Source: an uncultured Pirellulaceae bacterium (GTDB taxonomy: Bacteria > Planctomycetota > Planctomycetia > Pirellulales > Pirellulaceae). Taken from it: 64,000 bases of DNA. Shown one piece after another: positions 36,140-45,795 of the stretch (within the stretch, counting starts at the first letter, position 1; each line of letters begins with the position of its first letter). A model generated the notes under the pieces. The model was not told where the DNA came from. It did no database searches and saw only the letters and a program-made list of their open reading frames with translations. The stretch lies in contig CALFUT010000022.1 of assembly GCA_937929805.1 (NCBI GenBank), positions 1 to 64,000 of the forward strand, in the 5' to 3' direction. The position numbers and the translations under genes are program-made.

Positions 36140-37639
36140 TTAAACGAATTCGCCAATCAGATAGGTCAATCCAAACCCGATGACTGAGATGGCCGTCGTC
36201 AGAACCGTCCATGTTCGGAACGTCTGCCGTTCGCTCATGCCAAGATAACGGCTCACCAACCAAAATCCGCTGTCATTCAAGTGCGACCCAACCGACCCAC
36301 CGAACGCGATCGCAAGGACAATCAAAGCCATCTCATTGGCCGAAACAGGATCGGGTAATCCGGTGATGATTCCCGCCAACAATCCCGCCGAAGTGATCAT
36401 CGCGACGGTGGCAGAACCTTGAATCAGCCGAATCATTGCAGAGATCACATACGCCAGCACCAGCAGAGGCAAATCCAAGTCGACCAGTGTTTTCGCCATT
36501 GCTTGGGCCGCACCAGAATCGCTAAGCACCGTTTTGAAAACACCCCCCGCGCCAGTGACGAGAATAATGACGCCAGCCGGGGCCAGCGAAGCCGTTGAAA
36601 GATCCATCAGGTCAGCGGCCGAAAATCCTCGCTGAATCCCCAACACGTACCATGCCGCAAACGTCGCTATCAACAACGAGACGAACGGGTGGCCTAAAAA
36701 GGAAAACAGTTTCCACATCCCTGCGTTAAAAAACAGTTCCGGATTTTTACAGGCTTCCTGAATCGCGGCTTGCGAAGGCGTCACAGCACCGCCAAGCTGA
36801 ATCACCAAGTCGTGCGCCTCAGACCGGCGCATGGAGTCAATGACGCTTCCCCCGACCATCAACAATAACGGCAGCCCGATAATCAACAGGATCAAACCAA
36901 AGGCCGGAGGCGCCGTCGTCGTTGACCGTAAATCGTTGACGTGTTCGCTTCCCAAAAGATCGTCAACCTGTCGCAAATCCGCAGGGTCGATCGTTTTCGC
37001 AAGCCAAACTCCCAAAAACGGGCCGCAGAGAATGGATGTTGGCAGGCCGACAATCACTCCAAACAAAATCACCAGCCCAAGTTCCGCTTGTAATAGTTCA
37101 GCCACCGCGATCGGACCGGGAGTTGGAGGAATGCAGGCATGGGTCACGACCATTCCAGCCAGCAATGGGAAAGCGAAATACAACACAGATCGTTTCGCGT
37201 CTCTCGCCAATGCAAACAACAGCGGAGCCACAAGAACTAGCCCCACGTCTAAGAATACCGGAATCGAAATCAGAAAACCGGTCACCGTCAAAGCCCACGT
37301 GGCCCGTGATTCTCCAAACGTTTTGATCAACGAGTGAGCGATCGCCTCGGCTCCCCCAGAGGCCTCCAAAATCTTACCGAAAATCGCCCCTAGACCGACC
37401 ACCGTGGCAATGAACCCAAGCGAATTCCCCATCCCTTTTTGAATGCTGCCGCCAATCGATAACAAATCCATACCGGAAAGCAACGCCAGTAACATGCTGA
37501 CGAAAATCAATGCTAAAAAAGCATGGATGCGAGCAAAAATGATCATCGCAAAAAGCACGACAATTGAGATCGCAACGCAGCTTAACAGCCAAGCAACCGA
37601 TGGGTCAGTTGCGTTGACTTGAGCGATCAGACTTTGCAT
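36140..37639 (-). CDS. GntP-family gluconate/sugar-acid:proton symporter
   Basis: A 499-residue inner-membrane permease with about 12 helices. The match to GntP is clear: IGGSIQKGMGNSLGFIATVVGLGAIFGKIL near residue 70, the HACIPPTPGP motif near 170, and a late GSATVAMITSAGLLAGI segment. Family members carry gluconate, 2-keto sugars or D-glycerate with protons. No sugar-acid kinase or dehydratase lies next to it, so the substrate is unknown. The ATG at 37639 was chosen over an in-frame TTG immediately upstream. It converges with the Lon-like gene, with 8 bases between the stops. Confidence 0.93.
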   Translation of the reverse strand: MQSLIAQVNATDPSVAWLLSCVAISIVVLFAMIIFARIHAFLALIFVSMLLALLSGMDLLSIGGSIQKGMGNSLGFIATVVGLGAIFGKILEASGGAEAIAHSLIKTFGESRATWALTVTGFLISIPVFLDVGLVLVAPLLFALARDAKRSVLYFAFPLLAGMVVTHACIPPTPGPIAVAELLQAELGLVILFGVIVGLPTSILCGPFLGVWLAKTIDPADLRQVDDLLGSEHVNDLRSTTTAPPAFGLILLIIGLPLLLMVGGSVIDSMRRSEAHDLVIQLGGAVTPSQAAIQEACKNPELFFNAGMWKLFSFLGHPFVSLLIATFAAWYVLGIQRGFSAADLMDLSTASLAPAGVIILVTGAGGVFKTVLSDSGAAQAMAKTLVDLDLPLLVLAYVISAMIRLIQGSATVAMITSAGLLAGIITGLPDPVSANEMALIVLAIAFGGSVGSHLNDSGFWLVSRYLGMSERQTFRTWTVLTTAISVIGFGLTYLIGEFV

Positions 37640-37697
37640 CAATCATACCTATTTGAAGACAAACGTAATGGAATTCCTAACGCCGGGGCCTCAACAC

Positions 37698-38438
37698 CTA
37701 GTCGGAATCGGCGATCCTGTTCGCGATCGCGTCAACGAAATGAGGCAAGTCCAACGGGCCTCGACTGGTCACCAAACGGTCATCGATCACGACGGGGTCG
37801 TCAACCAATTCGGCTCCGGCGTTCTCTAAATCAATCAGCATCAAGGGCCAACTGGTGGCCTTCTTGCCGGACACCAAACCAGCGCTGATCAACACTTGCG
37901 GGCCATGGCAGATCGCACAGATCAATTTTCTCGCTCTGTCCATGTCTTTGATGAACTTCAGCACTTGAGGATTTCCTCGAAGCAAGTCTGGATTCCATGC
38001 ACCGCCCGGAATGATGACCGCGTCGTAACTTAATGGATCGGCATCGGACAACCAAACGTCAACCGGATGCCACCCCGCGGGCTCGATAAAACGAATCGTC
38101 ATGATGTGCGAACTCCGAGACGCAGGCATGATGATTCCCAATGGCGGAATGTCTGACGATTCTGGCGAAACAACATCGACCGTCGCCCCCATGGCTCGCA
38201 GCTTGTTCAACGGAATCGTCAACTCGACCTCCTCGACTCCATCGGTCGAAAGAATCGCTATCCGTTTACCTTTGAGCAGATCGGCGTTCTCCTCACGTTG
38301 CAAGAATGCGAGCAGTTGCCGATTGGCTTCATCGGGATAGCTAAGCAGAAGATTCGTATCAAGCGAAGGAGCAAGCGGCGACGCGGCGGTGGACTTTGCG
38401 AGTGCAATCGCTAACTCGGATTCGTTTTGATCGGGCAT
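37698..38438 (-). CDS. DJ-1/PfpI family protein (class I glutamine amidotransferase-like)
   Basis: A 246-residue protein. The core from about residue 50 is a PfpI/DJ-1 domain: GKRIAILSTDGVEEVELTIP, VIIPGGAWNPDLLRG, and the nucleophile elbow AICHGPQVL holding the reactive Cys with an adjacent His. Relatives act as proteases, glyoxalases or protein deglycases. The N-terminal 50 residues are an extra helical part. The protein lacks a signal peptide, so it is cytoplasmic. It lies 59 bases upstream of the GntP gene on the same strand and may share its transcript. Confidence 0.9.
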   Translation of the reverse strand: MPDQNESELAIALAKSTAASPLAPSLDTNLLLSYPDEANRQLLAFLQREENADLLKGKRIAILSTDGVEEVELTIPLNKLRAMGATVDVVSPESSDIPPLGIIMPASRSSHIMTIRFIEPAGWHPVDVWLSDADPLSYDAVIIPGGAWNPDLLRGNPQVLKFIKDMDRARKLICAICHGPQVLISAGLVSGKKATSWPLMLIDLENAGAELVDDPVVIDDRLVTSRGPLDLPHFVDAIANRIADSD

Positions 38439-38597
38439 GATTTAGAAACTCAAAATGGGAACATCGAACTTTTCTTAACGGTAACAGGCACAGGCTGCGC
38501 CGGGAAGTGTCAAAGGTCTGGGCCATTTTTGCTCGATATTGCACCGCCACAGCTGATACAATGCCGCCTCTTCTCTGTGAGAACCAACAACCGAACC

Positions 38598-39347
38598 ATG
38601 AATATCATCCTGTTCGAAAATCATGAGACCGATGCGCCGCTTCGTCGGGATGATCACCGAGCCCAACATATTCTTAACGTGCTGCGGCGGCAGGTGGGTG
38701 ATTCAATCGACGTGGGATTGGTGAACGGGCCACGTGGAAAAGCGATCCTGAGGTCTGTCAGTGAACAAAATGTGGTTCTCGAATTCACTTGGGGCGAAGA
38801 ACCACCCAATCTGCTACCCATCGATTTGATCGTTGGGCTTTCTCGACCTCAGACTGGCCGAAAAATACTGCAAGAAGCCACCAGCCTTGGAGTTCGTCGC
38901 ATCTATTTTGCTGCGACACAACGGGCCGAGCCCTCGTACGCCACATCCAAGCTATGGACAACCGATGAATGGAAACGGCTGGTGCGAGCCGGTGTTGAGC
39001 AAGCATTTTCGACTCGCTTTCCCACGGTCAAATTCGGAGTCGGCCTCGAATCTAGTATCAGCGAATGCCTTGAATCAACAAATTCAGCTGACCACCGAAT
39101 TTGCTTGGACAACTACGAATCGACCGGTAGCTTGTGGGAAGCGTGCATCCACGCGGAAGAGAAAGGGCATCACGCTCCTCGGCCATCGGTTGTGTTGGCC
39201 GTTGGCTCGGAACGAGGCTGGACCGAAAAGGAGCGACAGCTATTTCGTCAAAACGGTTTTGCATTGGCAGATCTGGGCGAGCGACCACTCAGAACAGAAA
39301 CCGCCACGATTGCCGCGATCAGCATTGTCAGTGCTCAAATTCGATGA
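38598..39347 (+). CDS. rsmE: 16S rRNA (uracil-1498-N3)-methyltransferase RsmE
   Basis: A 249-residue SPOUT methyltransferase that methylates U1498 of 16S rRNA using SAM. A PUA-like N-terminal part (HRAQHILNVLRRQVGDSIDV) is followed by the trefoil knot: VLAVGSERGWTEKERQLFRQ, then LADLGERPLRTETATIAAIS, which is diagnostic for RsmE. The start was placed at MNIILFENHE because family similarity begins there; the reading frame stays open 171 bases further upstream without a sensible N-terminus. It is divergent from the PfpI gene and converges on dnaE. Confidence 0.95.
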   Translation: MNIILFENHETDAPLRRDDHRAQHILNVLRRQVGDSIDVGLVNGPRGKAILRSVSEQNVVLEFTWGEEPPNLLPIDLIVGLSRPQTGRKILQEATSLGVRRIYFAATQRAEPSYATSKLWTTDEWKRLVRAGVEQAFSTRFPTVKFGVGLESSISECLESTNSADHRICLDNYESTGSLWEACIHAEEKGHHAPRPSVVLAVGSERGWTEKERQLFRQNGFALADLGERPLRTETATIAAISIVSAQIR

Positions 39348-39422
39348 CACGGACGGGATGACCAACGCGCCGCACATCGTCCAGCCGGCTGTCGTCTCGC
39401 TGCAATTTGCACAATCAATCGA

Positions 39423-42400
39423 TCACGATCTGGCCCAACTCTTTTTCTCGGGTGCTTTGGCGGACAGCGACTTGCGATCAATCAGCATCTCGACCGATGT
39501 CTTGCCCAACAGCTCGGTCAAACGAGACGTCAATTGCTCCGTGATGTCGACCTGCCGATTGGATGCCAATTCGACCCGCATTCCGTCCTCCAAAATCACC
39601 TCGATCTTCAGCTCTCGTCTTCCCGGATAGCCGCGAATGATCTCGTACGCCGTTTTCAATCCGTCTTCACCATGAATATTTTGGTCGATCATGATCTTGA
39701 TACCGTGCGTCAAGTTCTGATCCAACTGATCGATCGGAATCACTTTATCGACGATCATGTTTGCCTCATCGCCGCCGCGATAATCCAATCGCCCTTGCAA
39801 CACGACGACCGCATCGGCCGTGATAAACTGACCGACATTCACAAAATCATTCGGCCAGCAAATGCAGCGAATCGCGCCGCCCACGTCCTCCAAGTCGAAC
39901 ATGGCATACTTGGTGGGTGAATTCGGATCGCGCGGATTTTTGACGTGCGATTGCTTGATCGAGCTAATCATGCCGCCCATGCTGACACGGTCTCGGTCTT
40001 TGGTTCCCTCAAGCCCCGTCGTCTGATGCGAACAGTAACGATTCAGCTTTTCCTCGTACGCCGCCAACGGGTGACTGGTCAGGTAGTAACCCAAAACTTC
40101 TTTCTCAAATGCTAACAGCTCTCGCTCTTCCCATTCGTCCATTTCTGGCAAGACAACAGCGACCGGCTCGCCTGATTCATCCACATCGTCATCGCCGCCA
40201 AACAATCCCATCTGGCCGCTCTTCTTATCCTTCTGAGCCGACGCACCCGCTTGGAGTGCGCGATCGACGATGGAGGAAAGTTGGGAACGCTTGGCTCCAA
40301 AACAATCCATCGCACCGGCCTTGATCAATGACTCGATCGAGGAACGATTGCATTGGCTCGATTCAATTCGTTCGCAAAAGTCAAAAAGATCCTTGTAAGG
40401 ACCGTTCTCTTCTCGGCTGTTGACGATCGCCTCGGCTGCCGAAGTGCCACAACCTTTGATGGCCGAAAGTGCAAAGAACGCCCTACCGTCGTCGACCGTG
40501 AACCCGACGCCGGACGTGTTGATGCTCGGTGCGACGACCTCGATCTCCATCCGGTCACAATCTTCCATGTGCTCGACCAGCGAGTCTTTGGACGTGAAAT
40601 TTCGCCCGGGAATGTCGCCCGTTAGCAACGCCGCCATGAACTCGACCGGGTAATGCGCTTTCAAATAAGCGGTTTGCCACGCCACCAGCGCGTAAGCGGT
40701 CGAGTGACTTTTGTTAAAGCCGTAGCCGGCAAACTTCAGGATCATGTCCCACAGATCCTGAGCCTCTTTTTTGGAGACGCCGTTGCTTTGAGCACCCTCC
40801 ATGTAGTTTTCGTAGTTGGCCGCGATCAGTTTTTCTTTCTTTTTACTGATCGCCTTAATGCACGTGTACGAAGAAGCCAGTTCGATGTTGCCGACTCGAT
40901 TGAGAATCTGCATCACCTGTTCTTGGTAAACCATCACGCCGTTGGTTTCTTCCAAAATCTCCTTCATCACGTCGTTCAAGTACTCAGGCTCGCGCCGCTT
41001 ATGCTTGACGTCGATGTATTGCTGGACCATCCCGCCTTCCAGCGGACCGGGACGATACAACGCGGCAGTCGCGATGATGTCGCTGAAGTGATCCGGCTTC
41101 ATCTTGGAAAGCAAATCTCGAATACCGCCAGATTCCAACTGGAAAACGCCTTTGGTCTCACCGCTTTGAAGCAGCTTGAAAGTCGCCTCGTCTTCCAGCG
41201 GGAAGTCAAGAATATCAATTCGCTCGCCCGTCGTCTGTTCGATCAAGTTGATCGCGTTGCTCAAAACGGTCAGCGTCTTCAGACCAAGGAAGTCCATCTT
41301 CAGCAGCCCGGCCGCCTCGACATCGTTCATCGACCACTGAGTAATCACATCCTCTTTGCCGGGCACACGCCCCAGCGGCACGTAGTCGGTCAGCGGCCCG
41401 TCACCGATCACGACCGCCGCCGCGTGCGTTCCGATGTTACGCGCAAGACCTTCCAGCTTTTTCGCAAAGTCCAACAGTTCGGTGATTTCGGGATCACCTT
41501 CGTAAACGCCTCTTAGTTCCTCACTGGCTTCGATCGCCTCTTCAAGCGTGATCCCCAACTGGTCGGGCACCATGCCAGTGATCTGGTTGACACGCGCGAG
41601 CGGAATCCCCAGCGCGCGGCCGACGTCCTTGATCGCCGCACGAGCCTTCATCGTGCCGAAGGTGCCAATCTGTGCGACGCTTTCCTCGCCGTATTTCTTC
41701 TTGACGTACTTCATGATGTCGGCACGACGTTCCTTGCAGAAGTCGATATCGATATCCGGAGCCTCCAAACGATTTTCGTCTAAGAATCGCTCGAACAACA
41801 ACCCGTACTTGAGCGGACAGACATGACTCAAATACAGGGCGTAACAAACGATCGCACCGACACCGCTACCACGAGCCGTCGCGGGCACGTCCAGCCGCCG
41901 GGCCTCCATCACGAAGTCCCAGCAGATCAAGAAATAATTGGCGAAACCCAGCTTGTTGATCACGCCCAGTTCGCGATTCAGACGCGCCATCACCGGTTCA
42001 GACAGCACGCCATCTTTGCACATCTCCGGGTTTTTCTTGTATCGATCTCGCAAACCTTCTTCGCACAACTCACGCAAGCGATCTTCGGGCGTGACCTCTT
42101 TGGGAAGTTCGTAAACGGGGAAGAAACGCTTGCCCAGCTCTAATTCAATATCCACCGAGTCGGCGATTTGCTGACTGCGAGCACACGCGTCCTCCAAGCC
42201 GACAAAATTGCGGTACATCTCCGACGGAGGCCGCAGATAAAACTCGTCGCCCTCCATTTTCATGCGACTGGCATCGGTTCGGAACCGGCCCGTGTTGATG
42301 CACAGCATCACATCTTGAGCCGTCGCATCATCGCGGTCGACGTAGTGGCAATCGCTGGTCGCCACCAACGGCAAGCCGACCTTATTCGCCACTTCAACCG

Positions 42401-42995
42401 CACCTTGCAGCTGCTGGCGCTGGATCTCAAGGCCGTTGTTCATGATTTCGACGAAGTAACGGTCGCCAAAGAGATTGCTGAACCAACCGGCAACCTCGGC
42501 CGCTTTATCAAGATGCTCTTCCGCTCCGTTGCCGCCGCCCTTAAGAATCGCCCGGCTGAACTCACTGCTAACGCAACCGCTCAAACAGACAATGCCTTCG
42601 TTGTGAGCCTCAAGCAACTCCTTGTCGATGCGCGGCTTGAAGTAAAAACCTTCCAACGCGGCCGCCGATGCCATCTTGATCAGGTTCTTAAAACCCGTCG
42701 CGTTCTGGCACAGCAACGTCAGGTGGTACGACGAATCGCTGCGCCCTGTCCCCTTGGTCGTCCGGCTGCCCGGCGCGATGTAGGCTTCGTAACCAATGAT
42801 CGGATTGATGCCAACCGCTTTGCAAGTGTTGTAGAACTCAAGGGCACCGTGCAGATTACCGTGATCCGTCAACGCCAGCGCGTTCATGCCATGATCGGCT
42901 GCCCGCTGGACCAGTTTCTTGATCGAGCCAGCTCCATCAAGCAGGCTGTAATGGCTGTGGCAATGGAGGTGAACAAACGGCTGTTCGTTGGACAT
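39423..42995 (-). CDS. dnaE: DNA polymerase III subunit alpha
   Basis: The replicative polymerase catalytic subunit, 1190 residues from the ATG at 42995 (GGAG seven bases upstream; an in-frame ATG 13 codons earlier is possible). The N-terminal PHP domain starts VHLHCHSHYSLLDG and LALTDHGNL. The catalytic aspartates lie in PDIDIDFCKERR. GRVPGKEDVITQW and EKKKLIA-type segments, the tandem helix-hairpin-helix and an OB domain (VVVLQGRLDYRGGDEANMIV) follow. Length is normal for bacterial DnaE1. No other replisome gene is adjacent. Confidence 0.97.
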   Translation of the reverse strand: MSNEQPFVHLHCHSHYSLLDGAGSIKKLVQRAADHGMNALALTDHGNLHGALEFYNTCKAVGINPIIGYEAYIAPGSRTTKGTGRSDSSYHLTLLCQNATGFKNLIKMASAAALEGFYFKPRIDKELLEAHNEGIVCLSGCVSSEFSRAILKGGGNGAEEHLDKAAEVAGWFSNLFGDRYFVEIMNNGLEIQRQQLQGAVEVANKVGLPLVATSDCHYVDRDDATAQDVMLCINTGRFRTDASRMKMEGDEFYLRPPSEMYRNFVGLEDACARSQQIADSVDIELELGKRFFPVYELPKEVTPEDRLRELCEEGLRDRYKKNPEMCKDGVLSEPVMARLNRELGVINKLGFANYFLICWDFVMEARRLDVPATARGSGVGAIVCYALYLSHVCPLKYGLLFERFLDENRLEAPDIDIDFCKERRADIMKYVKKKYGEESVAQIGTFGTMKARAAIKDVGRALGIPLARVNQITGMVPDQLGITLEEAIEASEELRGVYEGDPEITELLDFAKKLEGLARNIGTHAAAVVIGDGPLTDYVPLGRVPGKEDVITQWSMNDVEAAGLLKMDFLGLKTLTVLSNAINLIEQTTGERIDILDFPLEDEATFKLLQSGETKGVFQLESGGIRDLLSKMKPDHFSDIIATAALYRPGPLEGGMVQQYIDVKHKRREPEYLNDVMKEILEETNGVMVYQEQVMQILNRVGNIELASSYTCIKAISKKKEKLIAANYENYMEGAQSNGVSKKEAQDLWDMILKFAGYGFNKSHSTAYALVAWQTAYLKAHYPVEFMAALLTGDIPGRNFTSKDSLVEHMEDCDRMEIEVVAPSINTSGVGFTVDDGRAFFALSAIKGCGTSAAEAIVNSREENGPYKDLFDFCERIESSQCNRSSIESLIKAGAMDCFGAKRSQLSSIVDRALQAGASAQKDKKSGQMGLFGGDDDVDESGEPVAVVLPEMDEWEERELLAFEKEVLGYYLTSHPLAAYEEKLNRYCSHQTTGLEGTKDRDRVSMGGMISSIKQSHVKNPRDPNSPTKYAMFDLEDVGGAIRCICWPNDFVNVGQFITADAVVVLQGRLDYRGGDEANMIVDKVIPIDQLDQNLTHGIKIMIDQNIHGEDGLKTAYEIIRGYPGRRELKIEVILEDGMRVELASNRQVDITEQLTSRLTELLGKTSVEMLIDRKSLSAKAPEKKSWARS

Positions 42996-43312
42996 CAAGC
43001 GGCTCCGGCTGAGGCTGTCGGCTTCTCGTTGCATGGTGAGCCGCGATTTTAAGGGATCGCAAACCGGCTGGCTATCGCCCGAAAAAGCGCCGGGTCGTAA
43101 CGGCTGTGCGGGCTATGACGAGCGGTTTTGCCGAAACTTCAAGGCGCCGCAATCAGCATCACAAGTCGCCAGAAAACGATCTTTCGAAGCTATTTGCAAC
43201 CTATACTTCCAGACATGCCCGCCCTTTAAATTTGGGTCGCCAGTGCCAGAGCCCTGCTCGGACGTGGCGAACCACCCAGATCAACGACCCTTATTTGCAG
43301 CAGCGATTCACC
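42996..43312. other. Divergent intergenic region between dnaE and the coiled-coil gene
   Basis: About 320 bases with no supported gene. It should contain both promoters. No repeat or hairpin of note was found. Confidence 0.35.
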
Positions 43313-44239
43313 ATGGCCAGACGACGAACCAAAAACCGCTCTCGAAAAATCGCGGAAGCGGCAGATGTGAAAAAGGATTCGAATCAAGAAAACCAATCCA
43401 GCGAATCCGCACCAAACGAATCAGCGCCGATTGAAGCACCATCCTGCGATCAAAAGAAAACGAAAAGTAACGCAATCGCTGCTTCCAAAGATCAAGCTCA
43501 TGCCGATCGAGTCGCCAAGACGTTGGCCAATGTCGAGCGATTGCTAAGCCAAGCGAATGAAAACGTTCCGACGGATGTTTCTGATTGGCTGGAAGCATCT
43601 CTACAGAAAACCCATAACAGACTTTCCGATCAGCTGGAAAATTTCGCACATAGCTTTGAAAAACGATTCGACGAACTGCAGCGAACAATATCAGAAAGTC
43701 TCGACAGCAAGCGGATCGCGCAAATCAACAACCAAGGTGCTGAGCCAACCAAGGGTGCCTCAAAGGCGGACGCGTCCGATGAACCGGAGAGCGAATGGGA
43801 AAGTCGCAAGCGTAAAATGTACGCAGAGTATGGTGAAGAGTTACCGGCCACCATGAAGAAGTCGAAAGAGAATACGGTTGATCCTAGCGATGTCGACACC
43901 GCGAACGGAGACAGTTGCGAAGGAGATGAATTGGCGTCTTTGCAGGAGTCATTGCACGATTCGATCGAGTCGCTGGATGAAGTTCAAGCGGAAGAAATTG
44001 AAGAGTTGCGATCACAGCTGACCGAAAAACTGCGTGAGGCGGAGGTCGAACTATCGATCAACCGCGCCAAACTGGATCAGCGCAAAGCAGAGCTTGAGCG
44101 TCGACAGACGGAGCTCGACCGCCGCGAGAAATCGCTCAACAGCAAATACGCCAACGTCAACGGCGCACCGCAGAAGATGGGCGTCTTAGATCGACTGACT
44201 CGTCATCTTGGCGTACGAAAACAAGCCGATTCGCTGTAG
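43313..44239 (+). CDS. Charged coiled-coil protein, unknown function
   Basis: A 308-residue soluble protein starting MARRRTKNRSRKIAEAADVK. A basic and then Ser/Asn/Glu-rich N-terminus leads into helices (about 60-140) and a long C-terminal coiled coil (about 215-285, with heptads through ELRSQLTEKLREAEVELSIN and the RKAELERRQTELDRRE stretch). It ends in a short globular-looking tail (KMGVLDRLTRHLGVRKQADSL). No domain is recognised. The frame is open further upstream (to 43106), but the N-terminus there is not protein-like. The last 74 bases of this gene are repeated at 45001-45074, and two small ORFs lie between the copies. Confidence 0.75.
   Translation: MARRRTKNRSRKIAEAADVKKDSNQENQSSESAPNESAPIEAPSCDQKKTKSNAIAASKDQAHADRVAKTLANVERLLSQANENVPTDVSDWLEASLQKTHNRLSDQLENFAHSFEKRFDELQRTISESLDSKRIAQINNQGAEPTKGASKADASDEPESEWESRKRKMYAEYGEELPATMKKSKENTVDPSDVDTANGDSCEGDELASLQESLHDSIESLDEVQAEEIEELRSQLTEKLREAEVELSINRAKLDQRKAELERRQTELDRREKSLNSKYANVNGAPQKMGVLDRLTRHLGVRKQADSL
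44165..44238 (+). repeat. 74-bp direct repeat, copy 1 (3' end of the coiled-coil gene)
   Basis: This copy encodes the last 24 codons of the coiled-coil gene plus most of its stop. It is identical to 45001-45074 except for one base, CTG versus CTA, which is a synonymous Leu codon. The stop is TAG here and TAA in copy 2. Confidence 0.95.
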
Positions 44240-44246
44240 GTTCGCA

Positions 44247-44474
44247 GTGCCACAGCCACCAAGCAAAACGAATCAACCGTTCGATGGCAACGATGTCCCT
44301 TGGTGGCATTGGGCTATTCTGGTCGCGTTTGTTGTTTGCCCATTCCCATACGCTTACTGGCGATACGGCAGCGCATGGTGGGGTTTCGCAATCATTTTCG
44401 TAGAAGTTAGCATCGGCCTGATCCATCTCTGGTTTGACAGTTACGCCCGCTGGTTTTTTGACGACAATCCTTAG
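44247..44474 (+). CDS. Small membrane protein inside the repeat-bounded cassette
   Basis: A 75-residue protein if started at the GTG at 44247; a TTG start at 44208 would overlap the coiled-coil gene. Two hydrophobic helices are rich in Trp and Phe: WWHWAILVAFVVCPFPYAYW and WWGFAIIFVEVSIGLIHLWF. No known family. It is one of two small genes between the 74-bp direct repeats. Confidence 0.5.
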   Translation: MPQPPSKTNQPFDGNDVPWWHWAILVAFVVCPFPYAYWRYGSAWWGFAIIFVEVSIGLIHLWFDSYARWFFDDNP

Positions 44475-44612
44475 TTGACGACCCTATTAACGCTCCGATC
44501 AACTGGTGATCGATGAACCTCCAACATGCGAACAACAAAAGCTTCTCTGCAATACTAAACCAGCCCCCGACTCGTTTACTCGCACGTTTCCGCACTTTGA
44601 AATGAAGATAGC

Positions 44613-44981
44613 ATGAACAAACAGTGGATTGCGCCAGTTGTAATTTTTCTTTGGGGTGTTGTGTTCGTTGCGATTTCAGACACTTACAGCCAGCATTGCG
44701 GAGAAATAGGTGGCAGTGCTTTCTACGGGTACTGTTCTGACAAAAAATGCGTCGTCCGAAAAAGCCCACACCCTAGTGCCACGAGGACAGTTGTTAAAAG
44801 AAAAGACTGGGAATGGAACTACCGGCTTGCTATCGCACAGCGCAGTTTCTTTTTCGTGAGCGCGTTTCTCGGAGTGATTCTTTCCGTTTGGTTCTTTATT
44901 GCAACTGACCTCATACAGTCCAGAAAACTCGGGGCAGAAAAGGGTGTCAACCGATTTTCGAGAATAGGCGGTTTAGAATAA
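44613..44981 (+). CDS. Small two-helix membrane protein inside the repeat-bounded cassette
   Basis: A 122-residue protein with two transmembrane helices (about 6-22 and 76-97). They flank a loop with three cysteines (SQHCGEIGG, GYCSDKKCVV) that may form disulfides or bind a metal outside the membrane. No known family. The region is visibly more AT-rich than its neighbours. A weak GAAG ribosome-binding site precedes the ATG. Confidence 0.55.
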   Translation: MNKQWIAPVVIFLWGVVFVAISDTYSQHCGEIGGSAFYGYCSDKKCVVRKSPHPSATRTVVKRKDWEWNYRLAIAQRSFFFVSAFLGVILSVWFFIATDLIQSRKLGAEKGVNRFSRIGGLE

Positions 44982-45000
44982 CTCATTTTTTGAGGATAGA

Positions 45001-45074
45001 GCACCGCAGAAGATGGGCGTCTTAGATCGACTAACTCGTCATCTTGGCGTACGAAAACAAGCCGATTCGCTGTA
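45001..45074 (+). repeat. 74-bp direct repeat, copy 2
   Basis: A copy of the 3' end of the coiled-coil gene, lacking the rest of that gene, 836 bases downstream of copy 1. It differs only at one synonymous position and in the base completing the stop codon. Confidence 0.95.
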
Positions 45075-45105
45075 AAACGCGGCTAACTGATCGTGGCTTT
45101 CACGG

Positions 45106-45795
45106 TCACGACAATTCGAATCGATAACCAACGTCGCGAATGGTTCGAATGAACTGCGGTCGGCTGGGCTCGGGCTCGATCTTACCGCGGAGTGTCGCGA
45201 CACATCGATCAACGCTGCGCCCACTGACGATCATCGATCGCCCCCAGACCTCGTTCATGATCTCGCTGCGAGTCAGTGCTCGATTGGCGCGGGCGATGAA
45301 GAAATCGAGCAAACGGTACTCTTTTGTGGTCAGCGGAACCTCCGCGCCGTTTCGCGTCAGCACATGAGCCACTCGATCGAGAACCAGATCTCCTAACTCG
45401 ACTCGATCGCAGGGCTGTTCAGTGCGTTGCCGCAGCAGGCGATGAACTCTTGCCTTCAGTTCACGGATTCCAAACGGCTTGGTCACGTAGTCATCGGCCC
45501 CCAATTCCAGCCCGCGCACGATTTCTTCTTCCTGCCCCTTGGCAGTGAGCATAATGATCGGCAGGTCCAGTTTTGCGCCTCGGACTCGCTGGCACAAATC
45601 GTACCCGTTGAGCAAAGGCAGCATCACGTCAAGCAAAACGACATCCGGCGGGTCATCGAGAACTTTCGTCAGGCCGTCACGACCATCGGTTGCGGTGGCA
45701 ACAGCAAACCCCTCGTCCCGAAAGTTGTCGCTCAGCCCTCGCAACAAGGTTGCATCGTCCTCAATAATCAGAATACGTTTGGGTTCGTCGTTCAT
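45106..45795 (-). CDS. OmpR-family response regulator
   Basis: A 229-residue two-component regulator. The receiver domain (about 7-120) has the acidic pair in IIEDD, the phospho-acceptor Asp56 in VVLLDVMLPLLNG, the Thr in IIMLTAKG and the Lys in DDYVTKPFG. A winged-helix DNA-binding domain follows (TTKEYRLLDFFIARANRALT to IRTIRDVGYRFEL). The start codon overlaps the stop of the upstream kinase gene (ATGA), so the two proteins are made together. The target genes are unknown; the secreted TPR-like gene upstream is the obvious neighbour. Confidence 0.96.
   Translation of the reverse strand: MNDEPKRILIIEDDATLLRGLSDNFRDEGFAVATATDGRDGLTKVLDDPPDVVLLDVMLPLLNGYDLCQRVRGAKLDLPIIMLTAKGQEEEIVRGLELGADDYVTKPFGIRELKARVHRLLRQRTEQPCDRVELGDLVLDRVAHVLTRNGAEVPLTTKEYRLLDFFIARANRALTRSEIMNEVWGRSMIVSGRSVDRCVATLRGKIEPEPSRPQFIRTIRDVGYRFELS

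Noticed and set aside
40653-43052. Plus-strand ORFs of 287 and 294 codons opposite dnaE
   Set aside because: Antisense shadows of the polymerase gene.
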